NCBI GenBank assembly: GCA_013400115.1
Contig: VXBP01008529.1
Span: forward strand, 1-64,000
DNA: 64,000 bases
Reading direction: 5' to 3'
Source of the DNA: Rhinopomastus cyanomelas
Taxonomy: Eukaryota; Chordata; Aves; Bucerotiformes; Rhinopomastidae
Position numbers and translations under genes: made by a program. Each line of letters begins with the position of its first letter. The stretch's first letter is position 1. The notes below the pieces were generated by a model, which saw nothing but the letters and a program-made list of their open reading frames with translations, was not told the origin of the DNA and did not search any database. Below, one piece after another: positions 11,602-21,855 of the stretch.

Positions 11602-11872
11602 AATCACAGAATCTCAGAACATTAAGGATTGAAAGAGACCTCGAAAGATCATCTAGTCCAAGCCCCCTGCCACAGCAGGCTCACCTCGACCAAGTCGCAC
11701 AGGAACGTATCCAGATGGGTTTTGAACATCTCCAGGGAAGGGGACTCCACAACCCCCTGAGAAGCCCGTACCAGTTCTCTGTCACCCTCACAGTGAAGAA
11801 GTTCCTTCTCATATTGACTGACCTCCTGTGTTCCAGCTTACACCCATTGCCCCTTGTCCTGTTTAGTATTAC
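11602..11872 (-). mobile_element. CR1 LINE 3' end, about 0.27 kb
   Basis: Left tail ATCACAGAATCTCAGAACAT, antisense T (CGAAAGATCATCTAGTCC), CAAGTCGCACAGGAAC, G-equivalent (about 11755), GTGAAGAAGTTCCTTCTCAT and CCCATTGCCCCTTGTCCTG. Member of the young-looking GTCACCCTCAC subfamily. Confidence 0.94.
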
Positions 11873-11963
11873 TGAAGCTCAAAACTATCTTTTTTTGTGG
11901 GTGTGAGATCTGTTGTTTTTACATTTCAGCCTTTTTAAATTAAAATTGTGTTTGGTTTGCTCT

Positions 11964-12234
11964 CTCTAGTGACCAGTGATAGGAGAAATGGCCTTAAGCT
12001 GCACCAGGGGAGGTTCAGGCTGGATGTTAGGAGGAATTTCTTTCCTGAAAGGGTTGTCAGGCACTGGAACAGCCTGTCCAGGGAGGGGGTTGAGCCACTA
12101 TCCCTGGAGGTGTTTAAGAGAAGGGTAAATGTTGTGTTGGGGGACAGGGTTTAGTGGTGATGAGAGGACTGGGTAAAGTTTGGATTGGGTGATCTTGAAG
12201 GTCTCTTCCAGCCAAAGCTGCTCTATGGTTAGAG
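11964..12234 (+). mobile_element. CR1 LINE 3' end, about 0.27 kb
   Basis: Begins at R (CAGTGATAGGAGAAATGGCC), then GGAGGTTCAGGCTGGATGTT, G (CACTGGAACAGCCTGTCC) and T ending CTCTTCCAGCC with a short tail. The sister copy at 37845-38638 has the same R-G-T spacing. Confidence 0.95.
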
Positions 12235-12270
12235 AAAGATACATAGGTGTTGGCCCAAGAGCTAGAACTT

Positions 12271-12466
12271 TGGAAGTTGTTACTGGTGTTCTTACAAAAA
12301 AGGGTATAAACATGTAAAGGGCAACCCAACTCAATACCCAGCTACTCCAGAAAGTGAAAAAAAAACCCCTTCACTGTTGACTATGAATAGTGAGTCCTTA
12401 ATGCAATTTTACAATGTACAGTACCAATGCTCCTAGTTTACTTTAGGGATCAGCTTAAGCCAGACT
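12271..12466 (+). repeat. Local direct duplication, copy A
   Basis: About 196 bp that recurs in the same orientation at 13319-13509, offset by about 1.05 kb. Both start TGGAAGTTGTTACTGGTG and end ATCAGCTTAAGCCAGACT, with small indels and substitutions between. The sequence is not CR1. A perfect palindrome CAAATATTTG (12468-12477) and an AGCCCAT-T-ATGGGCT hairpin (12479-12493) follow copy A only. Confidence 0.85.
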
Positions 12467-13318
12467 ACAAATATTTGTAGCCCATTATGGGCTGACTTGC
12501 TTTTTCAAAGATGCTAAATGGCTGGAGTTAGTTGGCAGTTAGTTAACTTGAGACTGAAAAAACATCCCCAAAGAGTGAACAAGACTAGCTCTACAGAAAA
12601 AGGCTTCACTATGAGGACATGAAGAAATAAAATCCCCCAAAGTAATATTTACCAAAAAAGGGAAACTTCTGAAGAACTTCCCCAGGACTGTAGGTTGTGT
12701 TTGGTACCCAGTAAGTGCTCGACTGCATCAGGATTTCCTTTGGTTTATGAAAAGACATGAGAAGGGGACCTTTAGAGAGAAAGAAGAGGAAATCTCCTGT
12801 GAAAAATCCATCTTGTTAGTACTTTGGAATAAGCATCCAAACTAGTGCTGGCTTCCTGTCGGAGCATGCAGTAGTGGGATTTGCTCAGTCGCTGCAGCCC
12901 CAGTCTCAGACTTGTGAGCTTCTGCAGTGCCAGGGACAGAGTGAAAGCAGTACAGTTGTTAGCAGGTGTGTGTGTCTGTACTGTGTGTCCCTGTGTTGTG
13001 TGTAAGTGGTTGCCAAGAGTTTTGAGCAGTGATGAGGTTAACTGTAATGCTTTGTGGGGAAAATGGCTTTGAGTGGAGCTGGTCACAGCTACCAGATGAG
13101 GTGCAAACAGCATAGGAAAGGCAAGTGCTGGCTGCAGCGCGTGAGCCAAAAAGCATGTTGACAGGATTTATTTGCATCCAAGCAAGATGCCAAACGTAGA
13201 GTTGTGGGTTTTTGTCTTGTCAGTGCTTCCCTGGCACTCTGTCTGGCGGAGGATGACAGTATCTGCCTGTGTTGATGAATTGAGAAGGTGCAAGAGAAAA
13301 GTCAGAGACCCAGATGCC
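12467..13318. other. Spacer between the two duplicated segments
   Basis: About 0.85 kb. Includes a (TG)-leaning patch near 12967-13000. The minus-strand 125-codon frame (12772-13149) has no recognised domain. I found no retroviral or transposase signature linking the flanking copies. Confidence 0.5.
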
Positions 13319-13509
13319 TGGAAGTTGTTACTGGTGTTCTTACAAAAAACGAGTATAAAAACCTAAAGGACAACCCAACTCCTCAATACCCAGCTGCTCC
13401 AGAAAGTGAAAAACTTCAGTCAACTATGAGTAGTGATTCTTTAATGCGATTTTACAATGTGTAGTACCGACACTCCTAGTTTACCTTGGGGATCAGCTTA
13501 AGCCAGACT
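13319..13509 (+). repeat. Local direct duplication, copy B
   Basis: About 191-bp partner of 12271-12466. Differences include AAAAAAAAACCCCTTCACTG in A against the shorter AAAACTTCAG in B, and CAACCCAACTCAAT against CAACCCAACTCCTCAAT. The identity by eye, roughly 85 percent, implies an old event. Confidence 0.85.
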
Positions 13510-14369
13510 TTTCCCCTGAAAGGAGATCTGTCTTTATGTGGCCCTCAGAAGGAGGAAGTTTAGGGATTCTTCCAGGTTTCTCCTCTGCAGGTAATTTCTT
13601 AACCTGTCTCTGAGCTACAGGGGAGGAGCCACAGCCAGAAACTGTTTGCCCAGCACCTCTCTTTCCTATCTTCTCCATAGCTGGGGCAGAAAAGATCTTG
13701 TAGACAATGGTTGTTTATTTTTTCAAGCTAATAATCGAGTTCTTTCCCACATCGTTAATTTCTTGGGAGGTTTTGCCTAACCTTGTAAGTGGTTCTGGTT
13801 TTAAATTAAGGTTCCAGTGCACTCCTTTGCACTGTGATCACAGAATTAAATCCACTACAATAATAAGAAAGATAGATATGATCACCTTTTTTTGTTGCCT
13901 TGTGTGAGTTCAGGTACAAGGGTTTTATATGTTCAAAAAGGAGCACGAAATGAATTGCTTTAATTGTAGCCACAGTAATGTTATGAGTTGAACCCAGCAC
14001 AAAGATCCACTTGACCTTGAAGTTTGAAGGCGTATGCTCATGTTTTAAGAAGTTAAGCTAGAGAAAGAGGTCTAGATGGCAGCATCAAAAGGACTTCAAC
14101 TAATGAAACCATACGTGTATGTCTCCTGTGTTATTTCATAGATGGGATGTTGCTCTTTCTTGCTGTCAGCTGCCCTCATATACCTCTGTTTTGATTGATA
14201 CTGGTATGGGTACCGCTCACACAGTCATTGCTGGTGGGGGCTTGCTAGGATGCTGTCTGAACATTTAGGAGCAGAGATTCTGTGGTGTAAGATGGAGAAA
14301 ATGTGATCTCTGGTGATGACTGCTTTGGCAGAAAGTCTGCCAGTCTCTTTTCAGATCGACAGTCTATTT
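13510..14369. other. Unique intronic sequence
   Basis: No recognised repeat, exon or RNA. The direct-repeat homology stops at 13509. Confidence 0.5.
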
Positions 14370-14655
14370 TCAGTGGTGCCCTGTGATAGGACAGGGAATA
14401 ATGGCGATAAGCTAGAACATAGGAAGTTCCACCTCAACCTGAGGAGAAGCTTCTTTCCTGTGAGGGTGATGGAGCCCTGGCGCAGGCTGCCCAGAAAGGT
14501 TGTGGAATCTCCTGCTGCGGAGACTTTGAAAATGCTCCTGGTTGCAGCCCTGTGTGACCTGTCCTAGGGGATCCTGCTCTGGCAGGGGGCTTGGACTGGA
14601 TGATCTCTAGAGATCCCTTCCAACCCCTGACATTCCATGATGCTGCGATTCCATC
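14370..14655 (+). mobile_element. CR1 LINE 3' end, about 0.29 kb
   Basis: Starts at R (CCTGTGATAGGACAGGGAAT), GAGAAGCTTCTTTCCTGTGA, G variant (CGCAGGCTGCCCAGAAAGG), T (TTGGACTGGATGATCTCTAG) and tail with GATGCTGCGATTCC. The 84-codon frame at 14313-14567 is this repeat. Confidence 0.95.
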
Positions 14656-14963
14656 AGGAGATGTGGCTCTGCTGTTTCTATTGCACTGCTCTGAGCGTTG
14701 GTTGTGAAGTGTCAGTAAGAAGTGACGGGAAATACAGGAGATGTTTTGAGTTGTCTCCAGTACCCTGAATATCTGTAGAACTCTTGACTCAAATTTCAGG
14801 TTTGGGAAGGTTGTTTTTGAACTGAATTTATTATTTTATTTTTAATTCAGACCTGCTCCAATCTTTGTTCCATATTCTTAACAGACTGCTTTGGGGATCT
14901 TCTGGATACGTCCCAGTCTTGCCATGGAGCGATGAGCATGACCTGTTCTAACATCTAGTTAAC
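14656..14963. other. Unique intronic sequence
   Basis: About 0.3 kb between two CR1 copies. Nothing recognised. Confidence 0.45.
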
Positions 14964-15040
14964 ATCTCACTGCAGGGGGGTTGGACTAGATGCCCTTTAA
15001 AGGACCTTTCCAGCCCAGCATGTTCTGTGATTCTGTGATA
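14964..15040 (+). mobile_element. CR1 3' terminal fragment
   Basis: Sense T block (GGTTGGACTAGATGCCC), CCTTTCCAGCCCAGCATG and an ATTCTGTG tail. About 75 bp. Confidence 0.85.
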
Positions 15041-15905
15041 ACTGGCAGCCTGCTCTTCCTCAACAGGAAAGAAGAGATGTGATCTCTGCTTGCCATTCCT
15101 TTCTGCCTTTCTGGTTTTGCTTGACTTAAGATCCACAGCTAAGATGTTTCCAGCAACTGGACACAAAACCCAAAGACTTTTAAACTTTACTTTACCCTTC
15201 CAACCCCTAACTGTCTGTGATTCTATGAAGATGTGTTTCTGGTGTGCCGATTTAGGGGCAGTGGCATTAACTCTGGCACTTGGCTCATAAATCAGCACAT
15301 TTTATTCACTAACAGCTTTTTATGTAGTTGTTACTGGCACAGGGATATAAACCCTTCCACAAATGGGCAGCTGTTAACAGGGGCTGTTGGGAAAACAGCG
15401 AGCAGTGCGGGGAAAGGCTTTCTGTATTCTGGAAGAACTGTTTCCCAGACAGTGTTAGGTTGGGCCAAACCATTGAAATAACTTGTGGGGATTAAGTCAG
15501 TGCTGGGGAAATCAGAAGTATCGACGTGAGGAAACGTGATTCATTACAGAGACTTACAGAAATGGAAATATTTCACAGAGAGAGTAGGAGGTTATCTCTG
15601 TGTTCAAGTGATTGACAGAATGCATATTTGGGAGAAGTCTTTGTCGTGTGGTCTTGGAAAACATCTGGGTTGTTTACAGGTGTCAGCTAGGAATCATGGG
15701 CTCTGTGACGCGACGGCAGATCATTGTGAATCCATGTGTAGGTGTAGCTTTTTCCCCTCATTTTTTCCTTGTCCTAGGTCTTTGCCAATGCTTGCAGAAG
15801 CAAAAGAAGCCACTTTCCATTGTTTCTCTGTCCAGTTCTTTTGCTTTTTTGTTGTTACTGTTGGTTTGTCCATCCATTTACTGTCCCAAGCCAATGTTGT
15901 ACCTT
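15041..15905. other. Mostly unique intronic sequence
   Basis: Apart from the 36-bp CR1 scrap at 15195-15230, no repeat is recognised. Overlapping plus-strand frames at 15536-15929 lack domains. Confidence 0.5.
15195..15230 (+). mobile_element. CR1 tail scrap
   Basis: ACCCTTCCAACCCCTAACTG followed by TCTGTGATTCTATG: only the last about 36 bp of a sense CR1. Confidence 0.6.
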
Positions 15906-16020
15906 AGCACAGAATCACAGAATTATTGAGGCTAGCAAAGACCTCTGAGACCATCAGGTCTGGCCTATGACCTAAGATCACCACGGATCATGGCATCAGA
16001 TGCAGGCTAAGTAGCACATT
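15906..16020 (-). mobile_element. Older CR1 3' end, ATTGAGGCT family
   Basis: Left tail ACAGAATCACAGAATTATTG, then AGGCTAGCAAAGACCTCTGA and CTGGCCTATGACCTAAGATC. Its relatives are 49621-49828 and, weakly, 59727-59792; all three are more diverged than the main CR1 set. Confidence 0.75.
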
Positions 16021-16309
16021 AGTTTTCCACATCCTGATTTAACTGGTGAATACTCATGTGTTAACAAGTGCACTTGTTATACAGATGGAGTATTACAAAT
16101 TAGTACAATTATTATGTGTTGACTTTGGAAGAAGCAGGAGTCATTCTCAAATCACAATTCAGCTTGGGAGTCTTGAGGAGCTTGGGCTGTAGTTGTTTCA
16201 AACCAGCTGGTTCCACTAACTCCTGCTACACAACAGTGGTGTCGAGTCAAACACCAGTATTATTCTGCAAAAGAAATCACATGGAAAAGGGAGCTGTAGG
16301 CTTGTGATG

Positions 16310-16741
16310 CTGTTCCTTGCTCTGAGATTTGCTGCAGAGCAGCCAGGCTAAGAAACAGCCCTTCTCTGGCTTTTCCTCTTCCCTGAGGAGTCCCTGCCTC
16401 CTTGCAGTCCCGACTGCAGGTGTCAACCCTTTGCCCATGGTGGGGTTGCATCCAACCCAAATGTGTTTGGATCTGTTTCCAGTCCCTGGAAGGGGCTGTC
16501 AGAAGGCTGAGGAAGACTGTTCCCTCGGGCAGGGAACGATAGATCATGGTTTGAATTTGGAAAAGGGCAGATGGGAGTCTGGACATGAGGAGAAAGTTCC
16601 TGAATCTGAGGGTGGGGAATCCCTGCAACAGGCTGCCCAGAGAGGTGGTGGAGGCCCCATCCCTGGTTCAAGATCAGGCTCTGGGTGATCTGTTCTAGTT
16701 GGAGATGCCCCTGCTTGTTGTAATGGGCATGGACTAGATGC
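16310..16741 (+). mobile_element. CR1 LINE 3' end with unusual 5' module
   Basis: The 3' part is normal: GAAGGCTGAGGAAGACTG, GGAAAAGGGCAGATGG, G (GCAACAGGCTGCCCAGAGAG, about 16626) and T near 16732. The first about 190 bp (16310-16500) lacks L and U and is not the usual CR1 sequence here. The same module, inverted, begins the minus copy at 51280-51960. Confidence 0.85.
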
Positions 16742-17590
16742 TCAACACAGTCACAGAATCTCAGAACATTAGGGATTAAAAGAGACCTGAAAAGATCATC
16801 CAGTCCAATCCCCCTGCCACAGCAGGATCATCTGGACCAAGTCACACAGGAACATATTCGGGTGGGCTTTAAATGTCAGCAGAGAAGGAGACTCCACAAC
16901 CCCCCTAGGCAGCCTGTTCCAGTGCTCTTCCAGTGGTCCATCACCCTCACTGTGAAGAAGTTCCTTCTCATATTGATGTGAGACCTCCTATGTTCCAGTT
17001 TAAACCCGTTGCCCCATATCATTAGATGACATTGAGCAGAGCCTGGCTCCATCTTCCCAACACCCACTCTTCATAGAATCATAGAATCATAGAATAGAAT
17101 AGAATCATCTTCATGTATTTATAAACATTAATGAGGTCACCCCTCAGTCTGCTTTTCTCCAAGCTAAAGAGACCCAGCTCCCTCAGCCTTTCCTCATCAG
17201 GGAGATGTTCCACACCCTTCATCATCTTTGTGGCTCTGCACTGGACTCTTTCTCTCTCTCTCCTGTGTCCTTCTGGAAGTGAGGGGCCCAGAACTGGACA
17301 CAACATTCCAGATGCAATCTCACTAGGGCAGAGTACAGGCGGAGGAGAACCCCTCTTGATCTGCTAAGCACCTCCCTTCTGATCCACCCCAGGATGCCAT
17401 TGGCCTTTTTGGCCACAATAGCACATTGCTGGCTCATGGTCACTCTGCTGTCCACCAGCACCCCCAGGTGCCTTTCTCCTAGACTGCTCTCCAACAGGTC
17501 AGTCCCCAACGTATACTGGTACCTGGGGTATTCTTGCCCAGATGCAAGACTCTGCACTTCCCCTTGTTACAGTTCATATCATTCTATGTT
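16742..17590 (-). mobile_element. CR1 LINE 3' end, about 0.85 kb, interrupted by a tail-only insertion
   Basis: Left tail CACAGTCACAGAATCTCAGA, antisense T, TCACACAGGAACATATTC, AGAAGTTCCTTCTCATATTG, then the TATTTATAAACATTAATGAG block, antisense L and U-proximal sequence, into the 3' end of the RT region (CCAACAGGTCAGTCCCCAAC). It is one of the longer copies. A 34-bp insertion at 17074-17107 splits it. The 111-codon minus frame 17222-17557 is its degraded RT C-terminus. Confidence 0.95.
17074..17107 (-). mobile_element. Tail-only CR1 insertion with 6-bp target duplication
   Basis: The interrupted CR1 should read CACCCTTCATATATTTATAA-like across this point. Instead TCTTCA (17068-17073) is followed by 34 bp made only of TAGAATCA and TAGAA units, and then TCTTCA again (17108-17113). 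The insert equals the CR1 3' tail with no body. Expansion of a tail-like microsatellite is the alternative, but the exact flanking duplication favours insertion. Confidence 0.6.
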
Positions 17591-18199
17591 TGATGTGCAC
17601 AGGGGGTTAACCAAGCCAGGAGGACATTAGTGAAGGAGATCCTGATAGTTAAATGTTAGTGCCAGAAACTACTATCCCACTTAATGAAAGGAAACTAATT
17701 TCTTCTGGAGGGTGCGTATGTAAATGAGATTCTAGAGCAGGATGGTTGATCCACCTAAGTTCTTGGCTTTGTGGTCATTAGAGGACATGGCTGTTGAGCA
17801 ATTCCAGGAGAAAACAGTGTCTTAAAGCACCAGAGACACTGACTATGGTGGGAGAACTGTGCAGAACAAGGTATAAGACACCAGTGCTAACAAGCTGGCA
17901 GGAAACAAAAGGATCTTGGTGGAAAAATGAGTGGTTAGAAGATATATTTAGGATTTTAGATAGAGTATTAAGACAGGGTGCAGAAAGAGGAGGAAATGTG
18001 AACAAAGCAGAAGGCAAGTGTGATGTCATTGGAGAAGATCTGTTTTTATGACTAACATGTGCAGGGCAGTCACAAAGAGAAGCTGCAGCAGTCTTGGCTC
18101 CAGCCCACTATGTCTGGTAAATCTTTTGCATCCAGGGGTCTCTGAATTTCTTCCTGATGTAAGGAAGAGACAGAGAGGAAAGTGGAGACCCTGCAGAAC
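17591..18199. other. Unique intronic sequence
   Basis: Not recognised as CR1 or LTR. The open frames at 17794-18051 and 18026-18535 lack recognised domains. Confidence 0.45.
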
Positions 18200-18780
18200 C
18201 CAACGGTTCTTGAGAGAGACTGATGAATCTTCCATGGAACATTTTAACAGTCTGAAACTGGATCCTACAGCTTGCAGTGATCCTGCCCCCACAGTCCCCA
18301 CCCCTAAAAGAGCCATTCCAGGAGAGCAGCAACTGCCCATCTGGTGCAGAACGGGGTGTGCGGGGTGTGATCTGTCAGCAAGCTGCAGTTTTTGTGGAAA
18401 CGGGCTGAGTGCTCTGCCCACTGTGCCCAGCAGTGCTGGTTTGCACCTGCCGACAGGCCAAAGCCCGTCTAAGGGCTGCACTGCCACAAGGGATGTAGCC
18501 ACCCAGATGCAGCTCCAGGGGAGACACGCAGCCACTCAGCAACATGTGCCCAGCTATCTCTCTGGTACAGGAGGACAGTGGTGGGCTCACACGTGGGAGA
18601 TGTGCCCAGGTAGAGGAACTTCTCTGCTTAGTGGTGGAGCTCCAGGAGGAGATGAGTAGGCTGAGGAGCATTGTGAGGGTGTGGGAGTGAGATGGACCAC
18701 TCGAGCCACGCTCAACCTTCTCTAAAACAGCACCAAAAGTCAGACCAAGTCCATGACACAGAGGGTTCCCTGTGCTCTCT
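18200..18780 (+). pseudogene. Possible CR1 ORF1 remnant, low certainty
   Basis: GC-richer than its surroundings. A plus frame (within 18048-18659) holds a Cys-rich patch (WCRTGCAGCDLSASCSFC). Another plus frame at about 18608-18675 reads as a short heptad-like coiled coil (VEELL, then ELQEEMSRLRSI). A Cys-rich region followed by a coiled coil fits what I know of CR1 ORF1 proteins, and a long minus CR1 sits just downstream in the opposite orientation. Stops and frame changes show it is non-functional. It could instead be a remnant of an unrelated exon or retroelement. Confidence 0.4.
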
Positions 18781-18841
18781 CCACCTGGACTTAGACCATG
18801 GGGAGCAATGGTAACAGGTTCTATGAAAGAAAGCTGTAAGG

Positions 18842-19560
18842 TCACAGAAATTTTAGAATCATTCAGATTGGAAAACACCCTTGAGATCATCGAGTCTAAC
18901 CATCAGCCCTACCCTACAAGTTCACCCCTGAACCAGATCCCCCAACACTACATCTAAGCGACTTACAAATACTTCCAGGGATGGGACCCAACCACCACCC
19001 TGGGCAGCCCATTCCAGTGCCTGACCACTCTTTCCAGGAACAATTTTTTCCTGATGTCTCATCTAAACCAGCCCTGTTGAAGCCGGAAGCCCTTCCCTCT
19101 GGTTCTGCTGTGAGAAGCGACCAGCACCAACATCTCTACAATGTCCTTTCAGATAGCTGTAGAGAGTGATGAGGTCTCCCCTCATCCTCCTCTTCCTCAA
19201 ACTGAACAGCCCCAGCTCTCTCAATCTGTCCTCATAAGATTTATTCTCCAGGCCCTTCCCCAGCTTTGTTGCCCTCCTCTTCTCTCACTCTGGCACCTTG
19301 ATGTCTCCCTTGTAGTGAGGTGCCCAAAACTGGACACAGTGCCAAGGTGCAGCCTCACCAGTGCTGAGTACAGAGGGTCAATCACCTCCCAGCTCACAGT
19401 TGGGCACACAGTTTCTAACCACTCATGACTGGCTTCCCCTCATCCACTAAGCAGGTCACCTTACCATAGAATGAGACCAGGTTTGTCAAGCAGGACTTGC
19501 CTCTCATGAACCCATGCTGACCAGGTCTGATTGCCTAGCTGACCTGTGATTGCTCTATGA
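18842..19560 (-). mobile_element. CR1 LINE 3' part with RT tail, about 0.72 kb
   Basis: Left end TTTTAGAATCATTCAGATTG, antisense T, G (CTGGGCAGCCCATTCCAG, about 18999), L (GATGAGGTCTCCCCTCATCC), U region (TTGTTGCCCTCCTCTTC) and the GTGAGGTGCCCAAAACTGG block. The right part (about 19480-19560) jumps to RT-coding sequence around the CCATGCTGACC motif. That suggests internal deletion. Confidence 0.9.
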
Positions 19561-19719
19561 TGGCTCACGTTTGGAAGGAAAATGTGCTTAACACGATCAA
19601 TGTGAGGGGGGTCAGGAGAGGGCTGGCTTTTAGACATGGGGAAACCAGCAGGAAAAGTAAGGTTGGGATGTGTGGAGCAACTGGAACAGAACTGCCTAAG
19701 GAGGCTGGAGCCTGCATTC

Positions 19720-20252
19720 ATGGTGAAGCACCTCAAATACTGTGTCCAGGTTTAGACACCACAGTGCAAGAAAAGACATTGAGGTGTTGCAACAAGTACA
19801 GAGAGAGCAACTAAGCTGATGGGGGAACTGGAGAACGTGACTCCTAAGGAGAAGCTGAGGGAGTTGAGACTGTTTAGCCTGAAGGATAGGAGGCTGACTG
19901 GAGACTGTATTGCTCTTTACAGCTACCTGAAAGGAGGTTGTAGGGAGACCAGTATGGGCCTCTTCTCCCAAATATCTGATGTCAGAACCAGAGGAAATGG
20001 CTGCAAGCTGCACCAGAAGTTCAGACTGGAAATTAGGAAAAGTGTCTTCCCTCACGGAGTGATTAATCATTGGAACAGGCTACCCAGAGAGGTGGTGGAG
20101 TAACCATCCTTAGAGGGGTTCAAAATATGAGTAGATGTGATGCTTTGGGACATGGTCTAGTGGTCATGGAGGTGTTGGGTTGATGGTTGGATTTTATGAT
20201 CTTAGAGGTCCTTTCCTGCTTGTGATTGTAATGATCCTGTCATTCTGTAAAG
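19720..20252 (+). mobile_element. CR1 LINE 3' end, about 0.53 kb
   Basis: Sense copy: ACTGTGTCCAGGTTTAGACA, U-like, L (AGGATAGGAGGCTGACTGGA), R (AACCAGAGGAAATGGCTGCA), G (TTGGAACAGGCTACCCAG) and T (ATGATCTTAGAGGTCC). The 94-codon frame 19819-20103 is repeat. Confidence 0.95.
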
Positions 20253-20411
20253 GATCAGGATCCCTGGAAATCATGATAAAGGATAAATGTCCCTCCAGAA
20301 CAGAAACATCCTGGTGAAACAGAAACATACTTGCTGTTGGGTTATGCATGACAGGACATAGGCAACGCGGATATCTAGAATATTTTCAAATTCATCAGAT
20401 CTTTGCCATGT

Positions 20412-20590
20412 GTGTTAGGAACAGGCTGTCCAAGAAGGTGGTGAAGTCACCATCCCTAGAGGGCTTCAAAAAGTGTGTAGATGTGGCCCTGGAGGGTTTA
20501 ATGGGCAGGGTGGGTTTGGGTTGCTGGTTGGACAGGATGGTCTTGGAGGTCTCTTCCAACCTTAGTGATTCTATGATTCCATGATTTTAG
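20412..20590 (+). mobile_element. CR1 3' end, about 0.18 kb
   Basis: Begins in G (TTAGGAACAGGCTGTCCAAG), then GGTTGCTGGTTGGACAGG (T) and a GATTCTATGATTCCATGATT tail with three units. Truncated in the G block. Confidence 0.92.
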
Positions 20591-21138
20591 AGACAGTGAA
20601 AACACTTCTTGCTTGGCTCCTTGTGGCTTTTTGTATTGTGCTGAGAAGGGGTTGCTCTGCGTTTTAGAAGGAAGGAGCACTACAGTGAAGCCAATCCTGG
20701 TGCACCACAGCACAATGCAATGAGAGCATCACTTTTTATTTGTGAGCCTGTTTGAAGTCATCAGTTTGGGACAATGTGCATCAAAGTATTTCTGATATTC
20801 ATCCTCAAGCTGCACGCTTGAGTTATCCTCTCTAAGGCCATTTATCATTAGTACTAGTAGTAATTTGGATTCTTTGTTGGATCATGCAATGGGCTGCTGA
20901 ACATTCGTTTCAGCAGTGTGATAATAACTGCTTAAACTCCCTTTTGGGGGAAGTGTAATGCTCCCTTCATGAAAAATGTAGTCATCAGTTTTATGTTGGT
21001 GTTTTTGTAATGTTATTAAACTGTGCCGTGAAGAGAGTGGCTCCATAAAACTAATTTTTCCTATAGGAGCTGTATGACTTAAACACCTGTAGCCCATTAT
21101 GCAGCAGACAAAGTAATGAAAATGTGGAAGTGATTAAT
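20591..21138. other. Unique intronic sequence
   Basis: About 0.55 kb, nothing recognised. Confidence 0.45.
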
Positions 21139-21855
21139 GTTCATAGAATCATAGAATCATTAGGGATTGGAAGGGACCTCGAAAGATCATCTAGTCCAAT
21201 CCCCCCACCACAGCAGGATCACCTAGACCAGGTCACACAGGAACACATCCAGGCGGGTCTTGAACATCTCCAGTGAAGGAGACTCCACAACCTCCCTGGG
21301 CAACCTGTTGCAGTGCTCTGTCACCCTCACCGGGAAGAAGTTCCTTCTCATATTGATGTGGAACCTCCTATGTTCCAGTTTACAACCATTGCCCCTCGTC
21401 CTATCACCAGATGACACTGAGAAGAGCCTGGCACCATCCTCCTGACACCCACCCCTCACATATTTATAGACGTTAATGAGGTCACCCCTCAGTCTCCTCC
21501 ANCCTGCAGCCAGTTCACCATCCACCTCACTACCTGATCATCTAGACCACACTGCCTCAGTTTGGCTGCAAGAGTGCTGTGGGAGACTGTGTCAAATGCC
21601 TTACTCAAGTTGAGATAGACCACATCCAGTGCTCTGCCATCATCCAGCCACCTGATTACGCCCTCGTCAAAGGCTATCAGGTTGGTCAAGCATGATTTTC
21701 CCTTTGTTAAGCCATGCTGACTGTCCCTGGTGACCCTCCTGTCCTTTATGTCCCTGGAGACAGCCTCTAGAACAAATTGTTCCATCACCTTTCATGGGAT
21801 GGAGGTGAGGCTGACCGGTCTGTAGTTACTGGGTCCTCCTTCTTTCCCAATCATC
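21139..21855 (-). mobile_element. CR1 LINE: young 3' end joined to RT segment
   Basis: 21139-21500 is a little-diverged 3' end (TCATAGAATCATAGAATCAT, antisense T, GGGAAGAAGTTCCTTCTCAT, TTAATGAGGTCACCCCTCAG). At 21502 (an N) it jumps past the normal L-U region into RT-coding sequence, open on the minus strand at 21489-21788. Visible RT features are the KGKSCLTNL block and LSKAFDTVSH, which corresponds to the RT palm motif with the catalytic Asp. The join may be a real deletion or an assembly artefact. Confidence 0.93.
21502..21502. other. Single ambiguous base (N)
   Basis: The only N in the window. It falls exactly where the CR1 sequence changes from the 3' UTR to the RT region, which marks this join as possibly unreliable. 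Confidence 0.95.

Noticed and set aside
18048..18659. 203-codon open frame on the plus strand, the longest in the window
   Set aside because: It has no recognised domain end to end, overlaps a minus frame of similar length and lacks splice context. The GC-richer part looks like a retroelement remnant, so I do not call a gene.
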